From NCBI GenBank assembly GCA_900543515.1, contig UQRW01000030.1:1-26676 (forward strand): a DNA stretch of 26,676 nt, in the 5' to 3' direction. Shown piece by piece: positions 15,529 to 23,469 of this stretch. This stretch comes from an uncultured Collinsella sp. (GTDB lineage: Bacteria; Actinomycetota; Coriobacteriia; Coriobacteriales; Coriobacteriaceae). How positions within the stretch are numbered: position 1 is the first letter of the stretch; each line of letters starts with the position of its first letter. Position numbers and translations under genes: made by a program. The notes under the pieces were generated by a model that was given only the letters and a program-made list of their open reading frames with translations, had not been told where the DNA came from and searched no databases.

Positions 15529-15564
15529 TGTGCAATGGACTGTGCAATGGCGTGTGCAATAAAA
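15529..15564 (+). repeat. Three tandem 12-base repeats
   Basis: TGTGCAATGGAC, TGTGCAATGGCG and TGTGCAATAAAA follow one another without a gap; the core TGTGCAAT is identical in all three. They lie just after the tRNA terminator, where an attachment site or integrase-binding arm site would be expected. Function is not shown. Confidence 0.6.
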
Positions 15565-15613
15565 CGGGTTTTAGCCTCTAAATTGAATTATTGAAATTCA
15601 TAGTTCCGTCATT

Positions 15614-16804
15614 TTACCGGCCATGTTCATCCATTTTGCGAGCGGCTTTATCCAGTTGATCGTTGCTGATCCTCTTGTCTTTTTTACGTCGGACGCGCTG
15701 CTCGTGCGCTTTACAGCAATAGCCATTTTTATCGCGCGCATTGTTTCGATCTTTGAACCGATCTTCGTTTGCATCCTCCTGTTTGACGTAGGCCTTCATT
15801 GTCTGCTGACGAATCTTGTACGGTCGCCCGCATACGCGACAAGTGTTCCAGGAGAAATGGCTCTCAAGGGTTTCAAGTAGCTGTATCGCCCAGGCTCTTG
15901 TCAAGCTTCCGTAAATTAGATTTTGATCGTTTAAATTCCGGTTGACCATTCGACGCAAAGTCTGCTCTTGAATGAAGGCATGAGGTTCAGGATAAGGGTT
16001 GATGGCGAGATCAATGAATGTTGCAAGGGCTATCTCTATCGACTCGAATTGATCGCTCACCCAGATCTTAGTCCCCTCCTCCATTTCAAATGTGCCGGGT
16101 TTAGCTACTGCTAGCTGTGGCTCGGAGGCATCGATCATTTGAAGTGCCCAACGCAACTGCGAAAATCTATTTTCAAAAATATCTTTGTTCTGAGAGATGC
16201 ATACCTGATGCAAGACGTAGTCGTATGCACGGTCACCGTAAGCTGCTTTGCCTGTAAATAGAAGCGTGGCTAATTGCATGAATGCCATCGTTGTAACGAG
16301 ATCGTCCAGCAAAATGACCTGTTCCTTCTTATACCTGATGCCCTCGGTTAAGTTGGCGACCTCGGTTCCCTGTGAGCGGCCCTTATCCTTGAAGCTATTA
16401 AATAGGGCGCAATCACGATTCGAGCTGATTTCAGCGCTTCTTTCTGATGCATTCAATGCGTCATACCAAATATCTAGACCATCCTGCTCCGGCTTATCGG
16501 AGAAGACGTCGTTTGAGATGAAACGTTTTTCAACGCGTTCAGATTGGTTCGCATATGGAGTGGTTGGAAGTCCATACCTCTCAACAAACTGAATGATTTT
16601 CTTTGGATCATTCAGATCTACGTCCAAAAGGGTTCCGGTTGAGAAGCCCGAAGGGATGCCGTAGGCAATCGAATGGGGCTTGCAGATAAGCGCGATTCGT
16701 TCTATTCCGAAGATTTCAGCATTTTTTTCCCGGCACGAGGGAAGCGTCCAAGGCATGATTTCCGTCGGCATAGATGCCGGTACTTTGATTGCGGGGCAGT
16801 TCAT
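15614..16804 (-). CDS. Unknown protein with a C-terminal Cys/His (zinc-ribbon-like) cluster
   Basis: A 396-residue soluble protein that I do not recognise. Residues 1-300 are mixed helical with no clear catalytic motif. A C-terminal cluster C322-x2-C325, then C363-C364-x2-H367 in a very basic context (RVRRKKDKR follows), looks like a split zinc ribbon, spaced somewhat like the CGNR-type fingers of some regulators. The start ATG 16804 has AAGGAGAG 5 bases upstream. It is divergent from the HTH gene at 16925 and points back toward the tRNA terminator. Base composition is clearly more AT-rich than the core genes, suggesting acquisition. The setting beside a restriction-modification gene allows a regulatory or defence role, but nothing in the sequence proves one. 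Confidence 0.7.
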   Translation of the reverse strand: MNCPAIKVPASMPTEIMPWTLPSCREKNAEIFGIERIALICKPHSIAYGIPSGFSTGTLLDVDLNDPKKIIQFVERYGLPTTPYANQSERVEKRFISNDVFSDKPEQDGLDIWYDALNASERSAEISSNRDCALFNSFKDKGRSQGTEVANLTEGIRYKKEQVILLDDLVTTMAFMQLATLLFTGKAAYGDRAYDYVLHQVCISQNKDIFENRFSQLRWALQMIDASEPQLAVAKPGTFEMEEGTKIWVSDQFESIEIALATFIDLAINPYPEPHAFIQEQTLRRMVNRNLNDQNLIYGSLTRAWAIQLLETLESHFSWNTCRVCGRPYKIRQQTMKAYVKQEDANEDRFKDRNNARDKNGYCCKAHEQRVRRKKDKRISNDQLDKAARKMDEHGR

Positions 16805-16851
16805 CGTTCTCTCCTTACTATCCGAAAATAATTCAATACCGTTCTATCCAC

Positions 16852-16880
16852 ATCTTATATATGACATCCGCCGAGGTAAA
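16852..16880 (-). promoter_or_regulatory. Possible promoter for the 15614-16804 gene
   Basis: On the minus strand TTTACC (16880-16875), 17 bases, TAAGAT (16857-16852) fits a sigma-70 promoter, ending 47 bases before the start codon. The same divergent spacer must also serve the HTH gene; TATAAA-like sequence near 16905 is a weak candidate for that. Confidence 0.35.
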
Positions 16881-16924
16881 GCCTAGTTTATAAATTGCAT
16901 TCGATATAAACGAAGGGAGTTCAA

Positions 16925-17173
16925 ATGGACGATATGAATGCAAATCAAATGGGTGTGGTGAGGCGCAAGGAGTGGTGCCGCGCGTTGGGTAAAATCCCGC
17001 ACGCTTACGTAACTGCTCGCGACATCGCAGTACTTCTCCATGTCTGTAAGACGACGGCGATTGAGGTTCTTAAAGCCGCTGGCGGGGTCAAGATTGGTCG
17101 AGCCTGGCGTGTCGATAAGGCCGACCTGGTTGAGTACCTGGCATCTCTGGAGAGCAGCAACCATGCCTGCTAA
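16925..17173 (+). CDS. Excisionase-like helix-turn-helix protein
   Basis: An 82-residue DNA-binding protein. Residues 28-75 (VTARDIAVLLHVCKTTAIEV as the HTH, then KIGRAWRVDKADLVEYL as the wing) match the excisionase/MerR-like HTH_17 fold used by recombination directionality factors and small regulators. The start ATG follows AAGGGAG by 5 bases. Its end overlaps the next gene by 11 bases, so the two are translated together. As no integrase is in the window it may be a local regulator of the island rather than a true excisionase. Confidence 0.7.
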   Translation: MDDMNANQMGVVRRKEWCRALGKIPHAYVTARDIAVLLHVCKTTAIEVLKAAGGVKIGRAWRVDKADLVEYLASLESSNHAC

Positions 17174-17951
17174 GCCGGCCGCCGCATGCCTCGACGCCGC
17201 GTTACCCGTTGGCGGTACGCGCGGCGTCGCCGCGCACGTCGCCGACGCGTGTGGCGCTGCCGAGCGTACCGCCAACGGTCCTGCGCTTGTCGATAATACT
17301 GGCTCAGCGTACAAGATGGACTCCATGGATGGTGCCAATGCCCCCACCCCCATCATCCATATCAAGACGACTGTCACCCCTGAAGAGTGGTTGTTGCTCT
17401 GCAAGAAAGAGGGCTCGAGGAATGAGGGACGGGGTGTGGGGGTGAGGAATACTCCGAAACTGATTGAAGAGGAGAGCTCTAAAAGACTTGAGAAGATAGC
17501 GAGGAGCCAAGAAGCAATTGATGACGATTGGTTCGTGAAGGGGAAATGGCTCTGGGTTACCGGCAAGGATCAAGATGAAGCTGCAGTTGAAGCGACGTTG
17601 AAGGCGATTGCAACGGGATCTGAGTTCGAGTTCGCTTCGGCGAAACAAATGGTGTCAGCCTGGAATAGCGCTGATTTGTACGGCTCGAACAACAAAGACA
17701 GGACTTTGGATAAGTATCGCTCGGTTCAGAACCTGCTAGTGTCGTATCTGGGTTATTCGAGGGACAAGACAGAAGTCAGCATGCTGTACGAGCTTCTCGA
17801 CGAGCGTCGTCTAAATAAACTTGCGACCATTCTGTCGTCGATTTATTCAGGAAAGGAGCTGCGTAGCTACTATCTGCGTCTCGGCGCTAAAGCGGAAGAA
17901 GTCGACAAGCTGTTTGACTGTTTAAAGAAAACGGTTTGCACGACTGCGTAA
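17163..17951 (+). CDS. Unknown protein coupled to the HTH gene
   Basis: A 262-residue protein that I do not recognise. Residues 1-45 are Ala/Gly/Val-rich and encoded by GC-rich, hairpin-dense DNA. From about residue 60 the protein is ordinary and charged, with a TPEEWLLLCKKEGSRNEGRG segment, a WFVKGKWLWVTGKDQDEAAV segment, and a helical C-terminal half containing YRSVQNLLVSYLGYSRDKTE. The start is ATG 17163, inside the HTH stop region (11-base overlap) with GGAGA upstream; the frame is open to 17040, but that has no ribosome binding site. Terminator at 17981 follows. Different base composition of its two halves suggests that the N-terminal part was added later. It may act with the HTH protein to regulate the restriction gene, an inference from position only. 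Confidence 0.65.
   Translation: MPAKPAAACLDAALPVGGTRGVAAHVADACGAAERTANGPALVDNTGSAYKMDSMDGANAPTPIIHIKTTVTPEEWLLLCKKEGSRNEGRGVGVRNTPKLIEEESSKRLEKIARSQEAIDDDWFVKGKWLWVTGKDQDEAAVEATLKAIATGSEFEFASAKQMVSAWNSADLYGSNNKDRTLDKYRSVQNLLVSYLGYSRDKTEVSMLYELLDERRLNKLATILSSIYSGKELRSYYLRLGAKAEEVDKLFDCLKKTVCTTA
17192..17278 (+). repeat. Nested inverted repeats inside the 5-prime coding region
   Basis: CCGTTGGCGGTACGC (17206-17220) and GCGTACCGCCAACGG (17264-17278) are perfect 15-base complements. GCGCGGCG-T-CGCCGCGC (17219-17235) is a second perfect hairpin, and CGACGCCGCG (17192-17201) can pair with CGCGGCGTCG (17220-17229), competing with the others. All lie in frame within the unknown gene. Confidence 0.75.
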
Positions 17952-17980
17952 TGATCATCATCGACATTCGAATATAGTTG

Positions 17981-18003
17981 AGCCCGGCTATGCTGGGCTT
18001 TTT
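17981..18003 (+). terminator. Terminator after the HTH gene pair
   Basis: AGCCCGGC (17981-17988), loop TAT, GCTGGGCT (17992-17999) with one G-T pair, followed by TTTT. It separates the HTH pair from the restriction-modification gene, which therefore needs its own promoter. Confidence 0.85.
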
Positions 18004-18058
18004 GATAAGAGGTTGCTAATACTGTATTTCTCTTCGCCGATTCGCCTTCAAATGAGCA

Positions 18059-18086
18059 TTAACCGATAAATGACTTTATCTAAAAT
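18059..18086 (+). promoter_or_regulatory. Likely promoter of the Type ISP gene
   Basis: TTAACC (18059-18064), 16 bases, TAAAAT (18081-18086). A start near 18093 would leave a short leader before GAAGGAG (18107-18113) and ATG 18121. The AT-rich stretch stands out from the GC-rich coding DNA. Confidence 0.5.
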
Positions 18087-18120
18087 GATGACATCTGAGC
18101 TGTAACGAAGGAGTCGCTAT

Positions 18121-21100
18121 ATGAAGACCGTCTACGATGCCCTTGACCCTATCGTCAACGGGTCGGCAACGACCAAGGAGAAGGGCGACAAGTATGAGGC
18201 GGCCTGCGTTTATTATCTCAAGAACGACCCCTTCTACGCACTGTTCTTCTCCCGTGTCGGGACGATAGCCCAGGCACTCGAATGGGACGATTGTCCCGTC
18301 CACGACACCCAAGACAACGGAATCGACCTCATGGCCCAGACCGCCGAGGCGGGGGAATGGTGGGCGATCCAATGCAAGTGCTATGACGGCGAGAAGGACC
18401 TTCCCAAGGGCATCTGCGATTCGTTCTTCGCCCATGCGGCATTTATCGACGGCGTCGACTCCCTGATGGTCATGACGACGGCGAAGGGTCCGGGAAAGAA
18501 CCTCCAGAAGCAAATCGACGCCAGCGGGTCCATGTACATCGATACCGCCAAGATGGCGGCCTCCAATATCGACTGGACTCCGTTTATCGAGGGCGTCCCC
18601 GCCGGCGAGCGCGTGACCTACGACCTCCGCCCTCATCAGGAGCGCGCGGTCGCGGCGATCGAGGAGAAGTGGGCGGAGTTCGACCGCTGCAAGGCGATCA
18701 TGGCGTGCGGCACGGGAAAGACGCTCATGTCCCTCCGTCTCGTCGAGGACTGGATCGGCCCCGCCGCCGGCACAATCCTCTTCTGCGCGCCGTCGATCTC
18801 CCTCGTCGGACAGTCCATGCGCGAGTGGATGGGCCAGAGCCGCGTGCCCATGTCCTCGCTCGTCGTCTGCTCGGACTCGAAGGCGTCGCGCAAGGACGAC
18901 GTCATCCCGATGACGCTCGATTCATTCGAGTATCCCGCAACGACGAATCCCGAGAGCCTGTACCGCTCGTTCAAGCGTTGCAGACGCTCGAACCCCGACG
19001 GGCTGGTCGTCATCTTCTCGACCTACCAATCTATCGGCGTCATCCATGACGCACAGGCGCTCGGCATGCCCGAGTTCGATATCGTCGTGTGCGACGAGGC
19101 CCACCGCACGACCGGCAACGCGCTCCCCGGCGTCTCCAAGACGGAGGCCTCGGCCTTCATGAAGATCCACTTCAACGAGAACGTTGCCGCCAAGAAGCGC
19201 CTGTACATGACGGCGACCCCGCGCATCTACGGCGAGACCGCCAAGCGCAAGGGCGCCGAGGAGGACTACACCATCGCCTCCATGGACGACGAGTCCATCT
19301 ACGGCCCCACCGCCTACCAGATCAAGTTCGGCGAGGCCGTGGAGCAGAAGCTGCTCACCGACTACAAGGTCGTCGTCCTCACCGTCCAGGAGGATGCCAT
19401 CGGGGACCGCCTGCCCTCCCTGGAGAGCGACCAGGGCGTCAACGCAATGAGCCTCGAGCCCTCGGACATCGGCAAGATTATCGGCTGCTGGAAGGGCCTC
19501 GTCGATCACGGCGAGGGCGCGCCCGACGACGCGACCGGCCTCGGTGGCATGCTCGTCGTCGATGACGTCGAGACCATGGTGACCGGCTGCAAGCCGCTAC
19601 ACCGCGCCGTCGGCTTCTGCTCGACCATCAACGCATCGAAGACCATCACGGAGGCCTTCTCGCAAATCGTCGAGAAGTTTGCCGAAGACGAGCACGAGGA
19701 GCTCCCGCTCAAGTGCGAGCTGCGCCATGTCGACGGCAACATGCCGTCCGACCAGCGCACGAGAAACATCACCTGGCTCGGAGGGGACGTCGCCGAGGAC
19801 GAGTGCCGCATCCTCACCAACGCACGCTGCCTCGCCGAGGGCATCGACGTGCCCAACCTCGACGCCGTCATCTTCTTCAATGCCAAGAACTCGACGGTGG
19901 ACGTCGTCCAGGCCGTCGGCCGCGTCATGAGGCGCGCCGAGGGCAAGGACTTCGGCTATATCATCCTGCCCATTTTCGTCCCCGCCGGCATGACGCCGGA
20001 GGAGGCGCTCGACGACAGCAAGGTGTTCGCGAACGTCTGGAGCATCCTCCAGGCCCTCCGCTCGCACGACGAGCGAATCGAGGCAAAGGTCAACGCGCTC
20101 GCCCTCCAGCAGGAGGCCGAGAAGAACAAGGCTGCCGGATCGGCCAACCAGAAGGGGTGGGACGCCGGCGACCTCAAGCTCAAGCAGGAGGAGGAGAGCC
20201 AGAAGGCGGCGGAGATCACGCAGGGCGTGCAGATGAGGCTCACGTTCTTCCCGGTCGAGCGCTGGGAGAAGGCCGTCAAGACCACGCTGGTCAAGAAGTG
20301 CGGCACGCGCATCTACTGGGACGAGTGGGCCGAGGACGTGGCGAAGATCGCCCAGCGCCACATCGAGCGCATCGGCAGGCTCGTCCGCGAGAACGACGAG
20401 GTGTCCGGCAGCTTCAAGACGTTCCTGCACGGCCTTCAGGACTCGCTAAACCCCAGCATCACCGAGCAGGACGCGGTCGAGATGATCGCCCAGCACATCA
20501 TCACCGTCCCGGTGTTCGACGCCCTGTTCGGAGACTTCGAGTTCGCGAAGTCGAACCCCGTGTCCGTCGCCATCGAACGTTTCCTGGGCGTACTCGAAGA
20601 GCATAAGATCGAGGAGGCATCGGATTCCGAGGTCCTCGACGACGTGTATGCGAGCGTGCGCCGCCGCGCTGCCGCCATCCAGTCGGATGCGGCGCGCCAG
20701 CAGCTCATCCGCGACCTCTACGAGAAGTTCTTCAAGGTCGCGTTCAAGGCGACCTCGGACAAGATGGGCGTCGTCTACACCCCGACCGAGATCATCGACT
20801 ACATCCTCCGCGAGACAGACCGCGTTCTCAAGCGCGAGTTCGGCCAGTCGCTTGCCGACGACCGCGTGCACATCCTGGACCCCTTCGCGGGCACGGGCTC
20901 GTTCATGGCGCACCTCATCGAGAGCGACCTCATCCCCGACGAGAAGCTCAAGCGCAAGTACACCCGCGAGATCCACTCCAACGAGATCCTGCTGCTCGCG
21001 TACTACATCATGACGGTGAATATCGAGTACGCCTACCATGCCCGCATGGGCGGCGGCTATCAGCCATTCGAGGGCGCGGTGCTCACCGACACGTTCCAGA

Positions 21101-23184
21101 TGACCGAGGAGTCGAACACGCTCGACGATGAGGTGTTCTACGACAACACGGACCGCGTGCGCATCCAGAACGCGCTCCCGATCCGGGTGATTGTGGGCAA
21201 CCCCCCATACTCGGTGGGCCAGACGAGCGCCAACGACAACAACCAGAACGAGAAGTATCCGACGCTCGACAGTCGCATCGCGCAGACGTACGTTGCGAAG
21301 ACAACTGCGACCAATAAAAACTCCCTGTACGATTCTTACATCCGAGCGTTCAGGTGGGCGAGTGACCGAATCAAGGATAAGGGCATCGTCTGTTTCGTTA
21401 GCAACGGGGGCTGGGTCGACGGGTCCTCGTCCAACGGGTTTCGTCGCTCGCTCGTCGAGGAGTTTAATAGCATCTATGTCTTCAACCTTAAGGGGAACCA
21501 GAACACTTCAGATTGGAAGCGCGAGGGTGGCAAGGTGTTTGATGCTGGCGCGAAAATCGGTGTCGCTATAACCATGCTGGTCAAGAATCCAGATTCTAAA
21601 GAGCGTGGCGTTATCCACTACCACGATATTGGCGACTATCTAAGCCGCGAGGACAAGTTGAATCTGATTCGCGATTTTGCGGTCAATGGCGACATGGAAT
21701 GGTCGATTATCAGGCCTGACAGATACGGTGACTGGCTGAATCAGCGAGACGATTCGTTTTATGAATTCGCACCGCTGGGAGTAACGAAGAGGAAGCCCCC
21801 CTACGGTCTATTTACCATCTGGTCTGCGGGCCTTAAAACGCAGCGCGACCCTTGGGCGTGGGGATTTTCTCGTTCGAAAGTGCAGGAACAAATGGAGCGC
21901 CTGCTATCGAACATGGACGCTGAGATTCAAACCGCGAAGGGCGAAGGGCGCGCAATTGAATATGATCCGACCCGCTTCAGCTGGACGCGGCGTATGGAGG
22001 ATGCTGCTAGGAAGGGAGAGCGGCTGGTCTATAACTGTGACGAGGTCGTAATGGGGTCGTATAGGCCGTTCTGTAAGCAATGGGTTTACTACGACCGTGT
22101 GATGAACGAAATGACCTACCAGCAGCCCCGCCTTTTCCCTCTCGCGGTAAGCGGGAGGGAAAAGGCCGAAAGGACCTACCAGCAGCCCGATATCCTCTCA
22201 AAGATAACGGGAAAAGGCGGGGCCGAAATGACCTACCAGCAGGACTCCTTCCGTTGCTTGGATAATTTGGTCATTACGGTTCAAGGAAATGAAGCGGTGC
22301 CGTTTTACGCATTGATTTATGATTCGATTCCCAGTCTGACCGCTCATGGCGGAAATCAGTGTTTCCCTCTGTTCTGGTATGAAGAAAAGCAAGTTGGGAT
22401 GAATCTCTTCAGCGGAAATGGCCGTGCTGCTTCTGGTGACCAGACGTCTCTTTATGGTAATGAGGCGCCTTGTGTCGAACGGTCCTATACGCGCCACGAT
22501 GCCATCACTGATGAAACCCTTAAGGTTTTCCGTGATGCTTATCCGCACGCGTTTCCGAACCGCTACAAGAAGGACGGAGGCATCGAGCTCACCAAGACCG
22601 ATATCTTTTATTACGTCTACGGCATCCTGCACTCTCCTGAGTATCGCAAACGCTTCGAGTCGAATCTCAAGAAAGAGCTGCCGCGCATCCCGCTCGCTGC
22701 GGACTTTGCTAGGTTTTCGGAGGCGGGACGAAAACTCGCCCATCTTCATCTCGATTACGAGGAAATTGACCCATGGGCATCGATTGTCGAGGACGGTGAC
22801 TCGGTGAACCCTGGCCGTACGGTCAAGATGGCATTCGGCAAGTGCAAGAAGGACGAGGGGCATCCCAAGGGCCAGGACATGACCGTCCTCAAGGTCGCCG
22901 AGAACATGACGCTGCGCGGTATCCCGCTTGGGGCATACGAGTACGTCGTTAATGGGCGCTCGGCCATCGGCTGGCTCATGGATCGCTATCAGGTCCGCAA
23001 GGACAAGGCGTCGGGCATCGTCAACGACCCCAACGACTACAGCGACGACCCGCGCTATATCGTCGACCTGGTCGAGCGCGTCGTGACCGTGTCGATGGAG
23101 ACCATCGCTATCGTTAACGAGTTGCCAGCCCTGAACGAGAAGGCCCAGCCTGCCGACTGGCCCGCCGCATGGAAGGTGAAGTAA
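18121..23184 (+). CDS. Single-chain Type ISP restriction-modification enzyme (LlaGI/LlaBIII type)
   Basis: One 1687-residue polypeptide combining nuclease, translocase, methyltransferase and target recognition, like Type ISP enzymes. An Mrr-like PD-(D/E)XK nuclease (D69, then Q84-C-K86) is followed by a superfamily 2 helicase: Walker A ACGTGKT 195-201, DEAH 325-328, TAT 364-366, QAVGRVMRR 597-605. Next comes a helical coupler (about 700-880), a gamma-class N6-adenine methyltransferase (DPFAGTGSF 920-928, NPPY 1027-1030) and the target recognition domain (about 1100 to the end). GAAGGAG precedes the ATG by 7 bases. All catalytic motifs look intact. The recognition region (about 21.3-22.5 kb) is much less GC-rich than the rest and contains an in-frame repeat cluster at 22108-22242. 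The target site cannot be read from sequence. Confidence 0.92.
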   Translation: MKTVYDALDPIVNGSATTKEKGDKYEAACVYYLKNDPFYALFFSRVGTIAQALEWDDCPVHDTQDNGIDLMAQTAEAGEWWAIQCKCYDGEKDLPKGICDSFFAHAAFIDGVDSLMVMTTAKGPGKNLQKQIDASGSMYIDTAKMAASNIDWTPFIEGVPAGERVTYDLRPHQERAVAAIEEKWAEFDRCKAIMACGTGKTLMSLRLVEDWIGPAAGTILFCAPSISLVGQSMREWMGQSRVPMSSLVVCSDSKASRKDDVIPMTLDSFEYPATTNPESLYRSFKRCRRSNPDGLVVIFSTYQSIGVIHDAQALGMPEFDIVVCDEAHRTTGNALPGVSKTEASAFMKIHFNENVAAKKRLYMTATPRIYGETAKRKGAEEDYTIASMDDESIYGPTAYQIKFGEAVEQKLLTDYKVVVLTVQEDAIGDRLPSLESDQGVNAMSLEPSDIGKIIGCWKGLVDHGEGAPDDATGLGGMLVVDDVETMVTGCKPLHRAVGFCSTINASKTITEAFSQIVEKFAEDEHEELPLKCELRHVDGNMPSDQRTRNITWLGGDVAEDECRILTNARCLAEGIDVPNLDAVIFFNAKNSTVDVVQAVGRVMRRAEGKDFGYIILPIFVPAGMTPEEALDDSKVFANVWSILQALRSHDERIEAKVNALALQQEAEKNKAAGSANQKGWDAGDLKLKQEEESQKAAEITQGVQMRLTFFPVERWEKAVKTTLVKKCGTRIYWDEWAEDVAKIAQRHIERIGRLVRENDEVSGSFKTFLHGLQDSLNPSITEQDAVEMIAQHIITVPVFDALFGDFEFAKSNPVSVAIERFLGVLEEHKIEEASDSEVLDDVYASVRRRAAAIQSDAARQQLIRDLYEKFFKVAFKATSDKMGVVYTPTEIIDYILRETDRVLKREFGQSLADDRVHILDPFAGTGSFMAHLIESDLIPDEKLKRKYTREIHSNEILLLAYYIMTVNIEYAYHARMGGGYQPFEGAVLTDTFQMTEESNTLDDEVFYDNTDRVRIQNALPIRVIVGNPPYSVGQTSANDNNQNEKYPTLDSRIAQTYVAKTTATNKNSLYDSYIRAFRWASDRIKDKGIVCFVSNGGWVDGSSSNGFRRSLVEEFNSIYVFNLKGNQNTSDWKREGGKVFDAGAKIGVAITMLVKNPDSKERGVIHYHDIGDYLSREDKLNLIRDFAVNGDMEWSIIRPDRYGDWLNQRDDSFYEFAPLGVTKRKPPYGLFTIWSAGLKTQRDPWAWGFSRSKVQEQMERLLSNMDAEIQTAKGEGRAIEYDPTRFSWTRRMEDAARKGERLVYNCDEVVMGSYRPFCKQWVYYDRVMNEMTYQQPRLFPLAVSGREKAERTYQQPDILSKITGKGGAEMTYQQDSFRCLDNLVITVQGNEAVPFYALIYDSIPSLTAHGGNQCFPLFWYEEKQVGMNLFSGNGRAASGDQTSLYGNEAPCVERSYTRHDAITDETLKVFRDAYPHAFPNRYKKDGGIELTKTDIFYYVYGILHSPEYRKRFESNLKKELPRIPLAADFARFSEAGRKLAHLHLDYEEIDPWASIVEDGDSVNPGRTVKMAFGKCKKDEGHPKGQDMTVLKVAENMTLRGIPLGAYEYVVNGRSAIGWLMDRYQVRKDKASGIVNDPNDYSDDPRYIVDLVERVVTVSMETIAIVNELPALNEKAQPADWPAAWKVK
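22108..22242 (+). repeat. In-frame direct and inverted repeats within the recognition domain
   Basis: The 18-mer GAAATGACCTACCAGCAG occurs at 22108 and 22225, and as GAAAGGACCTACCAGCAG at 22168; offsets 60 and 57 keep the frame (residues 1330, 1350, 1369: E-M/R-T-Y-Q-Q). GCCCCGCCTTTTCCC (22125-22139) is the exact complement of GGGAAAAGGCGGGGC (22209-22223). CCTTTTCCCTCTCGC (22131-22145) also pairs, with one G-T, with GCGGGAGGGAAAAGG (22151-22165). The first copy encodes the NEMTYQQPRLFP block that relatives conserve, so copies two and three look like added sequence. Confidence 0.9.
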
Positions 23185-23272
23185 CAGCTGAAGGGGATTC
23201 ATGATTCGCGGATAGCGACGTTGCATATTGGGGTTGATGAACATCGCCCGATAGCGTGTCGCCGCGGGACGG

Positions 23273-23458
23273 ATGGTTATCACAACTGCCCGGTTCTCGA
23301 AGGAGGCACGACGCTATGCAGAAGGTCTACTCGGCCAGACGGTCGTGCTCGTCGACGGCCCCGCGCTCGCCGGCCTCATGATCGACTACGGTGTCGGCGT
23401 GAGCACAAGGCAGGTTTACGAAATCAAGGCCGTGGACACGGACTTCTTCGAAGAATAG
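23273..23458 (+). pseudogene. C-terminal remnant of an Mrr-type restriction endonuclease
   Basis: The 61 codons encode VITTARFSKEARRYAEGL, VVLVDGPALAGLMIDYGVGV and YEIKAVDTDFFEE, which match the last part of Mrr-family nucleases (ITT-x-FS, DG-x-x-LA-x-LM, then YE-x-K-x-D-x-DFF). The catalytic residues lie upstream in intact Mrr and are missing. In this frame a stop at 23252 closes the reading only seven codons before the Met, and the preceding DNA does not resemble Mrr. No ribosome binding site precedes it. It follows the Type ISP gene and converges on the HNH gene 11 bases away. Read as a leftover of a deleted gene rather than a functional small protein. Confidence 0.7.
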
Positions 23459-23469
23459 CGAGCAAGCGG

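Noticed and set aside
15325..15594. 89-codon plus frame crossing the tRNA
   Set aside because: It reads through tRNA-Thr and its terminator, so it cannot be a real gene.
16925..17173. True excisionase with a neighbouring integrase
   Set aside because: No tyrosine or serine recombinase is visible anywhere in the window, so the call was limited to an excisionase-like HTH.
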